From Oxyruncus cristatus (taxonomy: Eukaryota > Chordata > Aves > Passeriformes > Cotingidae), in assembly GCA_013399855.1 (NCBI GenBank), contig VXAY01002317.1, positions 2,480,088-2,544,087 on the forward strand: a stretch of DNA of 64,000 bases. The letters are read 5' to 3'. A program made the translations under genes and the position numbers. Of this stretch, positions 53,320 to 64,000 are shown piece by piece. Numbering within the stretch: the first letter of the stretch is position 1; every line of letters begins with the position of its first letter. The notes under the pieces were generated by a model. The model worked only from the letters and a program-made list of their open reading frames with translations, searched no databases and was not told where the DNA came from.

Positions 53320-54511
53320 ATGAAGGGACCACTTTTTTAGGAAACTGTAAACTCTACTTGTGGATGAGAGGACAGTGGTAAATACTGTTTTGAGTACAGA
53401 AATATCTTTGACACGGTCTCCATAGTATCCTTATAGTCAAACTGGTCAGATTTGGTTTGAATAGGTAGACTAAGAAGTAAGTGAAAAACAGGAGGAGCAT
53501 CCAGGCTCAAAAGGTTATGCCTGGTGACTGGTGGTCCTTGGGGATCAACCCTGGGAACAATACTTTTTGATGTCGTGTTATCTATGTTAATAAACTGGAC
53601 TTTGGGACAGAGTGCACCTCAGCAAGTTTGTGGATGGTATGAAATTTGGATGCTAGAGGACAGGGCTGTTATTCAAAGGGACATGGGCAAGACAGAAAAA
53701 TTAGTTAAGAGGAACTTGATGGAGTTTCAAGAAAGACAAATTCTAAGTCCTGCAGCTGGTACAGGATAATCTCATGCAAAAGCAGCAATTTAATTATCTA
53801 TATTGATGATATCTGTCCTATACACAGACAGGGAATTCTTTAACCTGGTGGCACCAGCTGGGTGGAAAGCAACTTTGCAGAAGGGCCTGGGAATTCTAAT
53901 GGAAGGCAAATCTAACGAGCCCACAAAGGCATCCAGTCACATAATAAGCTGTATTAAGAAGAGTGGAGCCAAATGGTCAGGGGGGATTATTTGCCTCTGT
54001 TTGGCACTGACGAGACTACACTTAGAGTGTTGTGTCAGTTTTGGGACCCCAGCACAAGAGAGACACTAAGATACTGCAGCAAGTCCAACAGAGGCCATGG
54101 TAATTAAGAGGAAAGACTGAGAAAGATGACTTTCTTCACCATAACAGAAGAAGGTTATGAGAAGATATTATTGCTGTATTCAATTATATAATGGGAATCC
54201 AGAGAGGCAACTGAGCTAAACTTGCCTCAGTGGTACACAATGACAGTCTGAGAGGCAACAGACACAAGACGCAACGCAAGAAATTCGAGTTAGGAATTGG
54301 GAGAAAAAAAGCCAAAATGGGAGAGTTAAACACTGAAATAGGTTTCCCAAGAAACGGAGGAATCTCTATTCTCAGACATATTCAAAACCTGGGTGGAAAC
54401 AAAGTTCCAAGTAACCAAATCAAAGTTGACCCCATGTTGATTGGAGGGACTGGACTGCATGGCCTCTAGAGATTCTTTTTGACCTCCATTGAGCTATGAC
54501 CTTTTTTTAAA
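53320..54511 (+). mobile_element. old, degraded CR1 LINE with reverse-transcriptase remnant
   Basis: About 1.2 kb of plus-strand CR1 with many stops and indels. A remnant of the 'FDTVS' block (FDTVSIVSL, near 53408) starts the recognisable reverse transcriptase part. The catalytic FADD box appears as LSKFVDGMKFG (near 53620), so the second catalytic Asp is now Gly. Further on come the LECCVSFGTP block and the tail region with TTGGAGGGACTGGACTGCATGG replacing the usual CR1 terminal motif. Divergence is much higher than in the copy at 56.2 kb. Boundaries are approximate, especially on the left. Confidence 0.85.
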
Positions 54512-56231
54512 AAAGAATGTTCTTTATCATCTTACATTCTGGCCTGAGGCCAGAAGCATGCTTGTGTTTTGAGACTAGACTTTCTATAGTTCTATCTTCC
54601 TCCTAATGGTCCACCAGGAAAATCACCTCCTGGGAAATCTGGAAACCCTGGCTTATATTCCTTTCCCTGCGTTGTGGCTTGAGAGGATCATGCATCCATG
54701 AGGTTTTCATCAGATTCAGAAAGGCCAGGTAAATCTTAGGTTTTCTTATGGAGTTATTTTCCACCACAAACTGAAGAAATCAAAAATCACTGCTGAAGAT
54801 GAATCCTGATACTTGATGCAGCAGTACTGCAGGCAAGTCAGGCGCTGCCTGACAGCATGTGGGCCAGACTCCTGAGATGGGGCCAGCCAGTATGGAAGAA
54901 GCTGGGCTTGTTCCTGCCATCAGATGACTGTTGAATTTGCCTTTTTTTTTTTGAATACGTGGAACAGCAGTTAGGATCCCAGCAGTCTATCTGATTTCAG
55001 TCAGCATGGGCTTAGCTGGAGATATGAGAAAGCTTTTCAAAAAAACGCCGTTTTCCCTTGCCTGTGGGTTTCTTTCTTTCAGTAACACTTCTGGGAAAAT
55101 AGCATGTCTCTCTAAACAGTGCTGCAGCCAGAATGGACACTGAACTACAGCTGTTATCTCAGAACTGGCAACATATATATATTACAAATTCGTACAATAA
55201 ACAGTTGATGTAAGCCAGAGTAGAACCAGGCCCTTAGATATTTATCTAAATTACCAGAATCACATTATTATTTTGGTAGCAGATGAATCAAAAAGAGTTC
55301 CGTGTCTTATCACAAGCCTTCCCCACTTCCCTCCCACTTTGCAAGGGGCTAGGCTGTGGGATAGTGTCTGTGTCCCACCTCTGTTTCCCACACAATCGTT
55401 AACTCACCCGTCTTGCACCAGTTGTCAGGGAAAATACGTATTTTTTTTAAATCAGTGGAAGTTCAGCTGAGAAAGAAATTAAATTGTCTCAGTTTGAATT
55501 GGTAGGATCCCACCCCATGTGGAAACAGGCATCTATATAACAAACAATTTAAAATTAAATTGCACACTTGGTTCCATATGATTGACTTCCACGGGATTGT
55601 GCTGACAGAAACAAAACCAGAACTTAACTCCTCAGATTTCAATTAAGCAGATAAGTCACTGTCTATGCCTCCCTCCTGGTTACTTTGAGAAAAAGAGTCC
55701 ATTATTAACTTGCAAGATTGTCAGACTTGGAATTCTACAGTTGTCAGGTTCTGTAGTGCAATATACACCCCAAAAGATATTGTCAACCCTAAATGTAGAC
55801 GTGATGTGAATGAGAGGGCTGAGAGAGCTCAATGCACCAAGTATGAGGCCCCTTGATGTTGCCTTAATAACCCACCTCGAGGTATTGTTTACAGTTTTAT
55901 CATAGTCTACAGTTTTATTTAGTCCCACACGATGCATTTTACAGGAGTGTGTGATACAGGCTAGTCACTGGCAGTAGCTGACCACAAGAAGCCAGATCAC
56001 AGTAATTTGCAAAGATGCATTGCTATGAATGTCTCAGACTGCACATCACTAAAGCACTCTGTAGACTCATTTGGTCTGTTTACCTCATGTTGCAATGCGT
56101 ATTTAAATTTACATGGCAGCTAAAAGCCCAGGGTACTGACCTAATCATCATTCAAGTGTTTTTTTCATTGTTTTTCTCTTTCTATATCTGTTGCTCTAAG
56201 GCAGGTCCTGGTCTTCTAAGGTGACCTGCTC
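54512..56231. other. non-coding DNA between two CR1 copies
   Basis: Unique AT-rich DNA with a small T10 run near 54942. No exon, RNA gene or further repeat is recognised. Confidence 0.6.
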
Positions 56232-57347
56232 AGGGGAGAGGGAAAGGCTGTGAAAGTTGTCTACCTGGACTCCAGTAAAGCCTTTGACACCATTTCCCAT
56301 AGCATTCTCCTCGGGAAACTGGCTAAGCATGGCTTGGATGGGTGTATTGTTCACTGGATAAAAATCTGGCTGGATGGCCAGGCCCAGAGGCTGGTCACAA
56401 GTTGTATTACCCAGGGCTCAGTGTTGGGGCCAGTCCTGTTTATTGTCTTTAAGGATGATCTAGACAAGGGGATTGAGTGCACGCTCAGTCAGTTCACAGA
56501 TGACACCAGGTTGTGTGGGAGTGTTGCTCAGCTGGAAGGTAGGAAGGCTCTGCAGAAGGATCTGGATAGGCTGGATCCATGAGCCGAGGCCAATTGTATG
56601 AGGCTCAACAAGGCGAAGTGCCAGGTCCTGCATTTGGATCACAACAACCCCAGGCAGCTCTACAGGCTGGGGGAAGAGTGGCTGGAAAGCTGCCTGGTGA
56701 AAATAGAACTGGGGGTGCTGGTCCACAGCTGGCTGAACGTGAGCCAGCGTGTACCCAGGTGGCTGAGAAGGCCGATGGCCCCCTGGCCTGTATCAGTAAT
56801 GGTGGGGCCAGCAGGGCCACGGCAGATTGAACCCCTGCACTCAGCACTGGTGAGGCCATGCCTAGAATTCTGTGTTCAGCTTTGGGCCCCTCACTCCAAG
56901 AAAAACATTGAGGTGCTGGAGTGAGTCCAGACAAGGGCAATGGAGCTGGTGAATAGTCTGGAGCACAAGTCTTATTAGGAGCTGGGGTTGTTTATCCTGG
57001 AGAAAAGAAGGCTGAGGGGGGACTTTATAGCTCTCTACAACTACCTGAAAGAAGGTTGTGGTGAGGTGGGGGTCAGTCTCTTCTACCAGGTAACAAGAGG
57101 AAATGGCCTCAAGTTGTGCCAGACAAGGATTACACTGGATAATAGGAAAAATTTCCTCCCTGATGGGATATCAAACATTGGAACAGGCTGCCCAGGGAAC
57201 TGGTTGACTCTCCATCCCTGGAGGTATTTAGAAGATGTGGCACTTAGGGACATAGTTTAGTGGTGGACTTGGCAGTGCTGGATTAATGGTTGGACTTGAT
57301 TATCTTAAAGATCTTTTCCAACCTAAACAATTCTATGGTTCTATAAA
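56232..57347 (+). mobile_element. CR1 LINE, 5'-truncated, reverse-transcriptase C-terminal half and 3' UTR
   Basis: About 1.1 kb of plus-strand CR1, the best preserved in the window. One frame runs from about 56250 to the natural stop region at 57258-57260. It carries [29 protein letters not shown], the catalytic box FTDD (in [10 protein letters not shown]), then NCMRLNKAKCQVLHL, LEFCVQLWAPH and LGLFILEKRRLRGDF. Only three nonsense codons interrupt it: TGA at 56580-56582 (where the family has Trp), TGA at 56922-56924 and TAG at 56976-56978. Between AQR and LVTS about a dozen residues usual in the family appear to be missing in frame. The endonuclease domain and the N-terminal half of the reverse transcriptase are absent. 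The 3' end has the AACAATTCTATGGTTCTAT terminus at 57347. It is non-functional. Confidence 0.96.
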
Positions 57348-60300
57348 TCTATAATAAATTATCTTGCTATGTAATAGGTTTAGGGTGTTGGGTTTTATCC
57401 CCAAAACCTTCAATATGCGTGAGAATCACCAGATGGAAGGGGAAGAGCACACTACTCAGGAGAAAGGTACTCCTGTGCTCTTCACAAATAACATAGTAAA
57501 TAAAGAAGCAGAATAGTACCTTCACTGTGTCAAAAATGCATTGTATTATCAAACCTAATAGCTCATCCTTCACAGGAAAAGAAAATATTTCAATTCCTGG
57601 GTTTTAATCTGCTATGGACCAAACACAAATTTTATAAATTTTCTATGAAGTGAAAATCCTTATAGTCCACACTTTCAGAAAGCATTCATTCCAAGATCCT
57701 GAAATGTTGTTCTGAAAATGTTTTCATGGTATTTCAGGATATGAGAGGAACTATGACAACTGCTGACATAAAGCTTAATAGTATAATGGAAATACTCTAT
57801 TACGTTTAATCACTAAGGGCACCTGCTACTTAGTACTGATTGAAGCAACTTATCTTAATTTCTAGATCAAGTGTCTTCTGTTAGTGCCTTAATGAAACAG
57901 TGTGACATACAAGAAAAATTACTTTGCTTTGCATATTGCCATTTAAAATTATTCAGGGGGGGAAATCAACCCAAACAAATAATTCAATATTATCTCTGTT
58001 TTGTAAACATCTAATTTTCCGTGAAATACCTTTTATGACAGAAGTGTCTCTTGGGCAACTTTTTTTAAAAAAGGCTCAGTGAAGCCCACTTATTTGAGTG
58101 GAGTCGCAAACTACATATACTCAAGGCATTAAAACCAAGGATTTAGCTTGTCAAAAGCAGGGGAGTATTAATAACGATATTAGTAAGCATTACTTTAAAA
58201 GTAGAGGTGATGGGGCCTGGGAGGAACTATGAGAAGGAGGGACCAGGCACTGGCATCAAGGAAGGAGAGTGATGGCAGTGCAGTGGTGCAAGGAAGCTGC
58301 CGAGAAGCAAAGTGGGAGCTCGCTGGCAGCTAATGCAGCTGCTGAATCGCACGGGAGGGTCAGTTTGCACAGCCCAGCTCACAGGTAGGCTCCTCTGAGA
58401 GTGCAGTAGCTAAACGACTTTCAGAATCAGTGTATATATCACAAAGTTTTTACATTTCTGTCTTCCTGTGCTGCTTCTCTCCTTCTTAGACAATCCCAGC
58501 AAAGGATAGCGGTTGCATTTTGCCATCAGCTGCTTTGATTCTGGTCCCATTTCCTACTCTGGTGTCTCCCCTGAGGGCTGCTATTACCCTACTCTTCCCA
58601 ACCCCACCCTATTTGTACCCTTTCCTCTCAAGGCTTAATTTCCCTGACTTTGATCCTTTAATTGGCTGTTTCCCGCTCTCAGCCATTACCCTGCTTCCCT
58701 GTGTGCTGGCCAGCATCCCGTGATTATTTTACATGTTGAGAAAAGGGTAAAAGCATAGGCCTGAAATGGCACCCAGGAGCATGTGACTGTGCTGTAAGGG
58801 GACTGAGTGAGCCAGAAAAGCAGGAACACATATCCCTTAATGAGGCGTCACTGTTAACTGAGACTTTCTTATGTGCAGCAATCTTTGTCGTCTTAATCCA
58901 GTTCTGTAGCACCCAAGACTCTGCCATCCACTGCAAAACAAAATGATGAGAACTTCTACAAGAAAGATTTTGTGCATAAAGATTATAGCCACTGGCAGTG
59001 TCACGAAACAGAACAAAAAATCCCGACTCAAATACTTCACCGTACTGTAGGATAAGGAGCTAAGATCAAAATTAAACCCTTATAAACTAATCACAGATGT
59101 GCAACAGCTAGTAAGGAAACCATTTTCTAGGATGTGGAAATCTTTGAAATTTCCTACATTTTGGACAGGGAGATGCATATAACCTGGAAAAAACTTCCTC
59201 AAATGCTGTAAATCCAGCCTCAAGTTTGGATTTTCTACCTTCCAGGTGACTGTCAGAAAATACTGGTGTCTTTCTTGCTTTGCTGATCTGAAGTGCCCAT
59301 TTTAATCAAACCCAGCATACCTGTAAAATATCTCCCTGTAAAACCACAATATGTAAAAAAATTACCAGCCATTTCTCTAAATAATTCTTATGACTTGGAA
59401 AAATTTCCTTCATCATTCCGATGTCTTCAATCCATTAAGATAGCAGGCGGGGAGATTAAAATGAGAAAGAACCATAGTCTATAAGGTAGCAGCAGGGAAA
59501 TAAAAAGGGAAGCTGAGATGAAGATGGAAAGAGAAGGAAGAAGGAGCATGGGATGTAGTGCTGTGTGAGTAGATAATTCTCTTACTATCATAGGCCAAAA
59601 GCTAGATTTTTTTCCAAGAAGGATGAGCCCACCTCACAGCTGCTTAGAATATGAGCTGGGGGATGGTAGGGGAAGGAGGAAAAGTAACAGTTGACTGCCA
59701 AGCAGAAATTGCATTGGAAACAGGCGCCTGGGAACATGCAAGATGGGATTTGCAGGCACAGCAATGCAAGGTGAAGAAAGAAGCCATATTCTGCAGGGTG
59801 AGAAAAGATGCTGAAGAGAGCTCAGGTGTCCAGTGTGATCTTTCTTTGGAGTTCATTTCAACAATTTGAGGGGGGGGATGAAGAAGAAAATTGCAATAAA
59901 AAATGTTATTTTTATAGTAGCATCTACTCTGTTGGTGCTTACCTTCACAGTTTAGAGTTACCCTGACCTCCAGTTGCATGCTGTCCCTTCAGTGCACTTG
60001 GGTAGTGACCCAAGTCCAAACCCACAACATACTTGCTACCAGAAAGCACTTTCCCAAGACACTTTCACCCATTGCAGCAGATCTTCTGGGCAGTAGATTT
60101 CAAGCATCTGTTAACTGTGTAGATTTCTAATTGGGGCCATGTGGAAACATGGCTGTTTATCATTCAAGACCCGCTTGCTGTCATGATATCATGATCTGGG
60201 ACAGATATTGTAGATGATGGCCAGAAACAGCAATAACTTACTTTTCCTCGTGTTTTGAATATACAGGAAGAACTTACATGATAACACTGTTTGAAACTCA

Positions 60301-62718
60301 GAAAGAGAACTGGTAAAGTTACTTTAAAAGTAATTTCTAAGTGAAAACATGGGTTTTCAAAACTTTAAGAAGAAAATAAATACTTGTAAGAAATTTGATG
60401 ATTAAAAATATTTCTAAAAAGCAGGTAAAATCCCCAACTTCCTTTTTTTCTCTTTTTAGTAAGAAAAAAATGAAGTGAGAATAAAAAAAAAACAACAAAC
60501 TTTAAAAAGTGAATAATCATGTTTAACTTTGAAAAAACCCAAAATTATGTTAATATTTTAGACAAATGTACAAATGTTTTGTTTATGAACCAACATTTTA
60601 GTGAAAAAGGTGTGAACAAAACATTCTAAAAGAACTGTGTAGATAAGGCATGAATTTTTCAGATAGTGTCACTATTTCTTGTTTTCAGTTTAAAAGTCCA
60701 TCAGCAGAGATGAAACAAGCAATTTGCCACGGAGAAACATGCAACACTGAAGTGCACAAGGTGAGAACTGTTTAAAGTCACAGTGATGGACACCAGCTTT
60801 GTGATAGTGTTATAAGACAACTGGTGGCATTCTGCAAAAAGGGCTTTAAGTTCTGTTTATCTGAACTGACAGCAGTTAGAAGTACATTTCATCCTTATCT
60901 ATCAACTCTAAAACTGATCTCACTGGATAGAAGACCTTTTATATGGAGCACTGCTGTTCACAGTTGTACTTACACAAGCAAATGCTAATGGTCTTCCAGA
61001 CATGACAGACTTTATGCAGCCTCAACCACATAGAGGCATTTGTACTAGTGCAAACTGCAGGCAGAATGTTTTTCTATCCAGAATGGCAGCAGTTTACATT
61101 TTCTTGCACATCTTCAGAAGAAAGGAGTCCACAGGGTCAGGACAACAAAGAATTAAACACAGTGTGTCTGAGACAGGGAGAGGGCAATTATTATGAGTTA
61201 CAACACTGTCAGGATTAACATGTCTCTCTAACAAAACGTGCAAAGGAATCTCAAGCCATTAAACTGTCTACCTCCTAGCTATTATATTTGATCCATAAAC
61301 AGTACCTTCAACGGTACAGTGCCCTCTAGCACTGTAATAAAGTATTAACCACTAGTTAATACTTACCTTCCAAATTGCTACTTAGAAGCCTCTTTGAGTC
61401 CTCCCATTCAAATACCTATCAAGAAACAATTTGAGAGACCTGCAGTCCCATTTAGAATCAGTTTTACTGTCTTCAAATTGTTAACTCTTCTTCATCCTCA
61501 GGGGAAGCAAAACTATCACTCATGTTTTACTGGTTTCTGATTAAAGTTCTGATTAAGCTTCCAAAAGTTCTTATTAAGCTTCCCCTGGAGTTTTCAACAA
61601 CTCCTTATGAAAATGAAGGTTACTTACTCCCTGAAACAGGAATGGCAATAATTACGAAGTGGGATCATAGTTTAAGAAACCGTGTTTTTGAAATGTGGCT
61701 AGGAACAAAGGAACTCGATAAGAAAAGAAGTGGAGAGAATTACACCACATTACAGGATTAGCCATTGCTGATAGTAGTAGCTGGATCTGTAGACCATAAT
61801 AGACTACAGTTATGTTTGGGTCAGGATGTGCTGTGCAACCTCCCCATGTTCAAATCCAGTTTGACCGTATGAACTAGGCTCTCCTGAGCATTAACCAAAA
61901 GAGCTAATTTATAGGAGCAGGATCAATCTGAGCTTCTTTGATCCCAGATGACTAGACTTGAAGATGACAAAGCTTGGTGTGATTGTTCTGTAGCTGGGAC
62001 CAGAACAGGGCATGGTAAAATAATTTTGATGATACAAGTTCTCCTTTAAGATGCGTGAAATAGTGGACCCCACTCTTAAATGTTCCCAATGGCTAAGAGG
62101 GAGATTATCAGAAAACAAGCTAAATGATAGCTGTGTACCTACTGCAGACATTGGGAAAAGTTCAGCGGGTGCCAACTTTTCAAGAGGAACTGGGAAAACA
62201 AAGGTGTTTATATGTAGGCTTATATTACCAGGCCAGAGCAAGGAGGCACCACGTAGGAAACATCGATGAGTTTTCGCTCTGCTGACTTCTACCACTGCTC
62301 AGGAGAACAGCTGAGGGTCTGCAGCAGGGCAGATGCAGTAAGACAAGTGGGTTTGGTGAACTGGGAGGTGTCTCAAGTGCCTGGATGTCATGCTTTGTCT
62401 CTGTTTGCAATGTTGCACAAGTGCAATAATCACTACATAGTAAACTTTCTACTTCAGTGATGCACTCCTTACTGTTTTTTGTGTTGCTAATCTTGCTGGT
62501 TCTGTATGGAACTTAAAGCTTCTTCCAAGCTCATGTTCTTGGTATTTAGACCCTCCTTGTGGATACAAGCATGGACCCTATAATTGCAATCATACAGAAC
62601 ACTCACCCAGATTCTGCTACATGGAGGGGGCTACAGACACAGAAGAAATCTTGTGCCTTTCCCCAAATATTTATTTTGGCAAGATATATTAGGCTGTGCC
62701 TTTGAGATCCCATCGGTA
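57348..62718. other. 5.4 kb non-coding DNA, no gene seen
   Basis: No recognised exon. A slightly GC-richer segment (58205-58400) ends in a CAG/GTAGGC donor-like site (near 58386) and could be a non-coding exon, but nothing supports it further. A strongly AT-rich block with many A-runs lies at 60340-60660. Confidence 0.55.
61546..61587. repeat. imperfect 21-bp tandem duplication
   Basis: Two 21-bp units (61546-61566 and 61567-61587) share GTTCT/GTTCTT-ATTAAGCTTCC with a few differences. In the overlapping open frame this reads as a repeated KVLIKLP. It is a local duplication with no apparent function. Confidence 0.7.
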
Positions 62719-62782
62719 CTTATCCCCAGTCCAGTTTTGACTGTGGAGGACTTATCCACAGTCCAGTTTTGACTGTGGAGGA
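62719..62782. repeat. 32-bp tandem duplication, two copies
   Basis: Units 62719-62750 and 62751-62782 are identical except for one base (C versus A at unit position 8). The near-identity points to a recent duplication by slippage or unequal exchange. There are only two copies, adjacent without spacer, so this is not a CRISPR or satellite array. Confidence 0.95.
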
Positions 62783-64000
62783 CACCCCTAATGACCAAAG
62801 AGGAATGGATGAGATAGCCTACAGAAACAGGAGATATTTTTCCACCCTTTATTCCTAATATCTATGATATGTATACCATGCAGAGCAGATTAAATCTGTG
62901 CCTAAAAGCAGCAGGCCACTCAAGGGAAATTGCACTAATTAGATATACAGGCTGATTGTTGTCTCATTCAGTTCCTGTCAGTTCTGCCCTGGAAGAGGAC
63001 ACAAAGAAGAGATTGTGGAGATTTCAAGAAGCATGGATGAGTTTTTCCCACAGTTTAGGACACTTACATGTTGGAAAGTCAGGGATCAGTCCAGCTGGTG
63101 TAGTCTTCCTCCTTTACCTGCTTCATCTTAGAAGTCAGGACCTGCTACTCTAAACAAAGTCTATTCAGTTAATGTGGTGGGAACCTTTGGCAGCCAAGAG
63201 AACCTCTGGGCAATGAGGAGTCACCAACCCCCAGCTGGCAAGCTACTCTATTTGCCAGTTGGAAAAGGATCCACAGATAGCCCCAGAGGTGCTAGCATCT
63301 GACTCTGGGGGATTAGGTGGAACATTGAATATGGCAAGGGCTTTGGAAGCAAGAAAGGAAATCACAGCCAGAAAATCCCTCCTCACATGGCCTCCCTCTA
63401 TCTCCATCAGTGGCCTGTAAGAGGCTTTTATTTTAGCTTCTGTTTTCAGTCTCTTTGGTCAGACACAAAAAGGAGCAGCTGCAAAATACTTTCCTAAAGG
63501 CTGTGGTAAAATAAGCTCAGACCAGGACACGTGGAAGACGACCAGAGTAATTCCTATTTCTTGCTGGAAGGCTTCTCTCACATGAACTGTAAGATCTCTG
63601 AAGTTTTGTCAGTGCCATTTGGAAATAAAAACTATAAAACGGTCCTATTTTAAAATACTCTGTGTGGTGCAGAACCCTGTGATACACATCCAGAGCACTG
63701 TGAGACACAGTACATACTGTACAGTTTGGATTGGTGTCAGTGCACTCTATCGTTCATTAATCCATTGAGGCTGGGACTGCTGTTAACTAACTTTCCATAA
63801 ACCCAATATATTTAAACAATCCCACAAAAGGCACATATGACCTCTCAAAATACATTATTGCATAGAACTATTTTGAAATTAATCATGTGCTACTGGTGCT
63901 AGCTAGTGGACTTTGAAATTGTGATATTATGTATTAAAAGCCTATCGTGTCTTTTAAATGTCTCCCCACAACTCTTATGTAGGCTTTTCCTTTCCCTGGA
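62783..64000. other. non-coding DNA to window end
   Basis: Unique AT-rich sequence. Frames of 60-65 codons are not recognisable. No repeat or RNA gene is seen. Confidence 0.6.

Noticed and set aside
62719..62782. Direct 32-bp repeat considered as a CRISPR-like unit
   Set aside because: There are only two copies with no spacer, in vertebrate DNA.

Overview
The window looks like bird nuclear DNA. The only clearly recognisable protein-related sequences are fragments of CR1 (chicken repeat 1) LINE retrotransposons. They carry the CR1-type reverse-transcriptase C-terminus and the short ATTCTRTG-like repeats at the 3' end that mark avian CR1. Seven copies or fragments cover roughly 5 to 6% of the window, which fits a bird genome. 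CR1 elements also occur in crocodilians and turtles, so 'bird' is a strong inference rather than proof. The species cannot be fixed from sequence alone. There are no bacterial-style operons, ribosome binding sites, CRISPR arrays, tRNAs or rRNAs.

Layout. Positions 1-4950 are AT-rich non-coding DNA with one minus-strand CR1 tail (1689-1842) and two minus-strand stretches with exon-like features (about 3365-3547 and 2559-2626). Two CpG-rich islands follow at about 4955-5330 and 6370-7560. The second is interrupted by a 324-base assembly gap (6858-7181). It is the most likely gene promoter in the window, and a near-consensus splice donor at 6690 suggests a first exon transcribed leftwards (minus strand). 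From 7.6 kb to the right end (about 56 kb) I find no exon I can defend. This part reads as intron or gene-poor intergenic DNA.

The right-hand part contains CR1 fragments at 17.6, 17.7, 23.9-24.5, 46.5-46.8, 53.3-54.5 and 56.2-57.3 kb. It also has a long, nearly pure GATA/GACA microsatellite at 52927-53074, a 32-bp tandem duplication at 62719-62782, and several AT-rich segments whose texture (clustered homeodomain-, SOX- and nuclear-receptor-like words) resembles conserved regulatory elements. That last reading is only a hypothesis, because conservation cannot be tested here.

No previously undescribed biological system is convincingly visible. The best leads are the gap-broken promoter with its possible short multi-exon minus-strand transcript, the possible regulatory elements near 38.0 and 39.3 kb, and the Bkm-like GATA/GACA tract. 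Nearly all open reading frames in the window have the lengths expected by chance in AT-rich DNA and were not annotated as genes.
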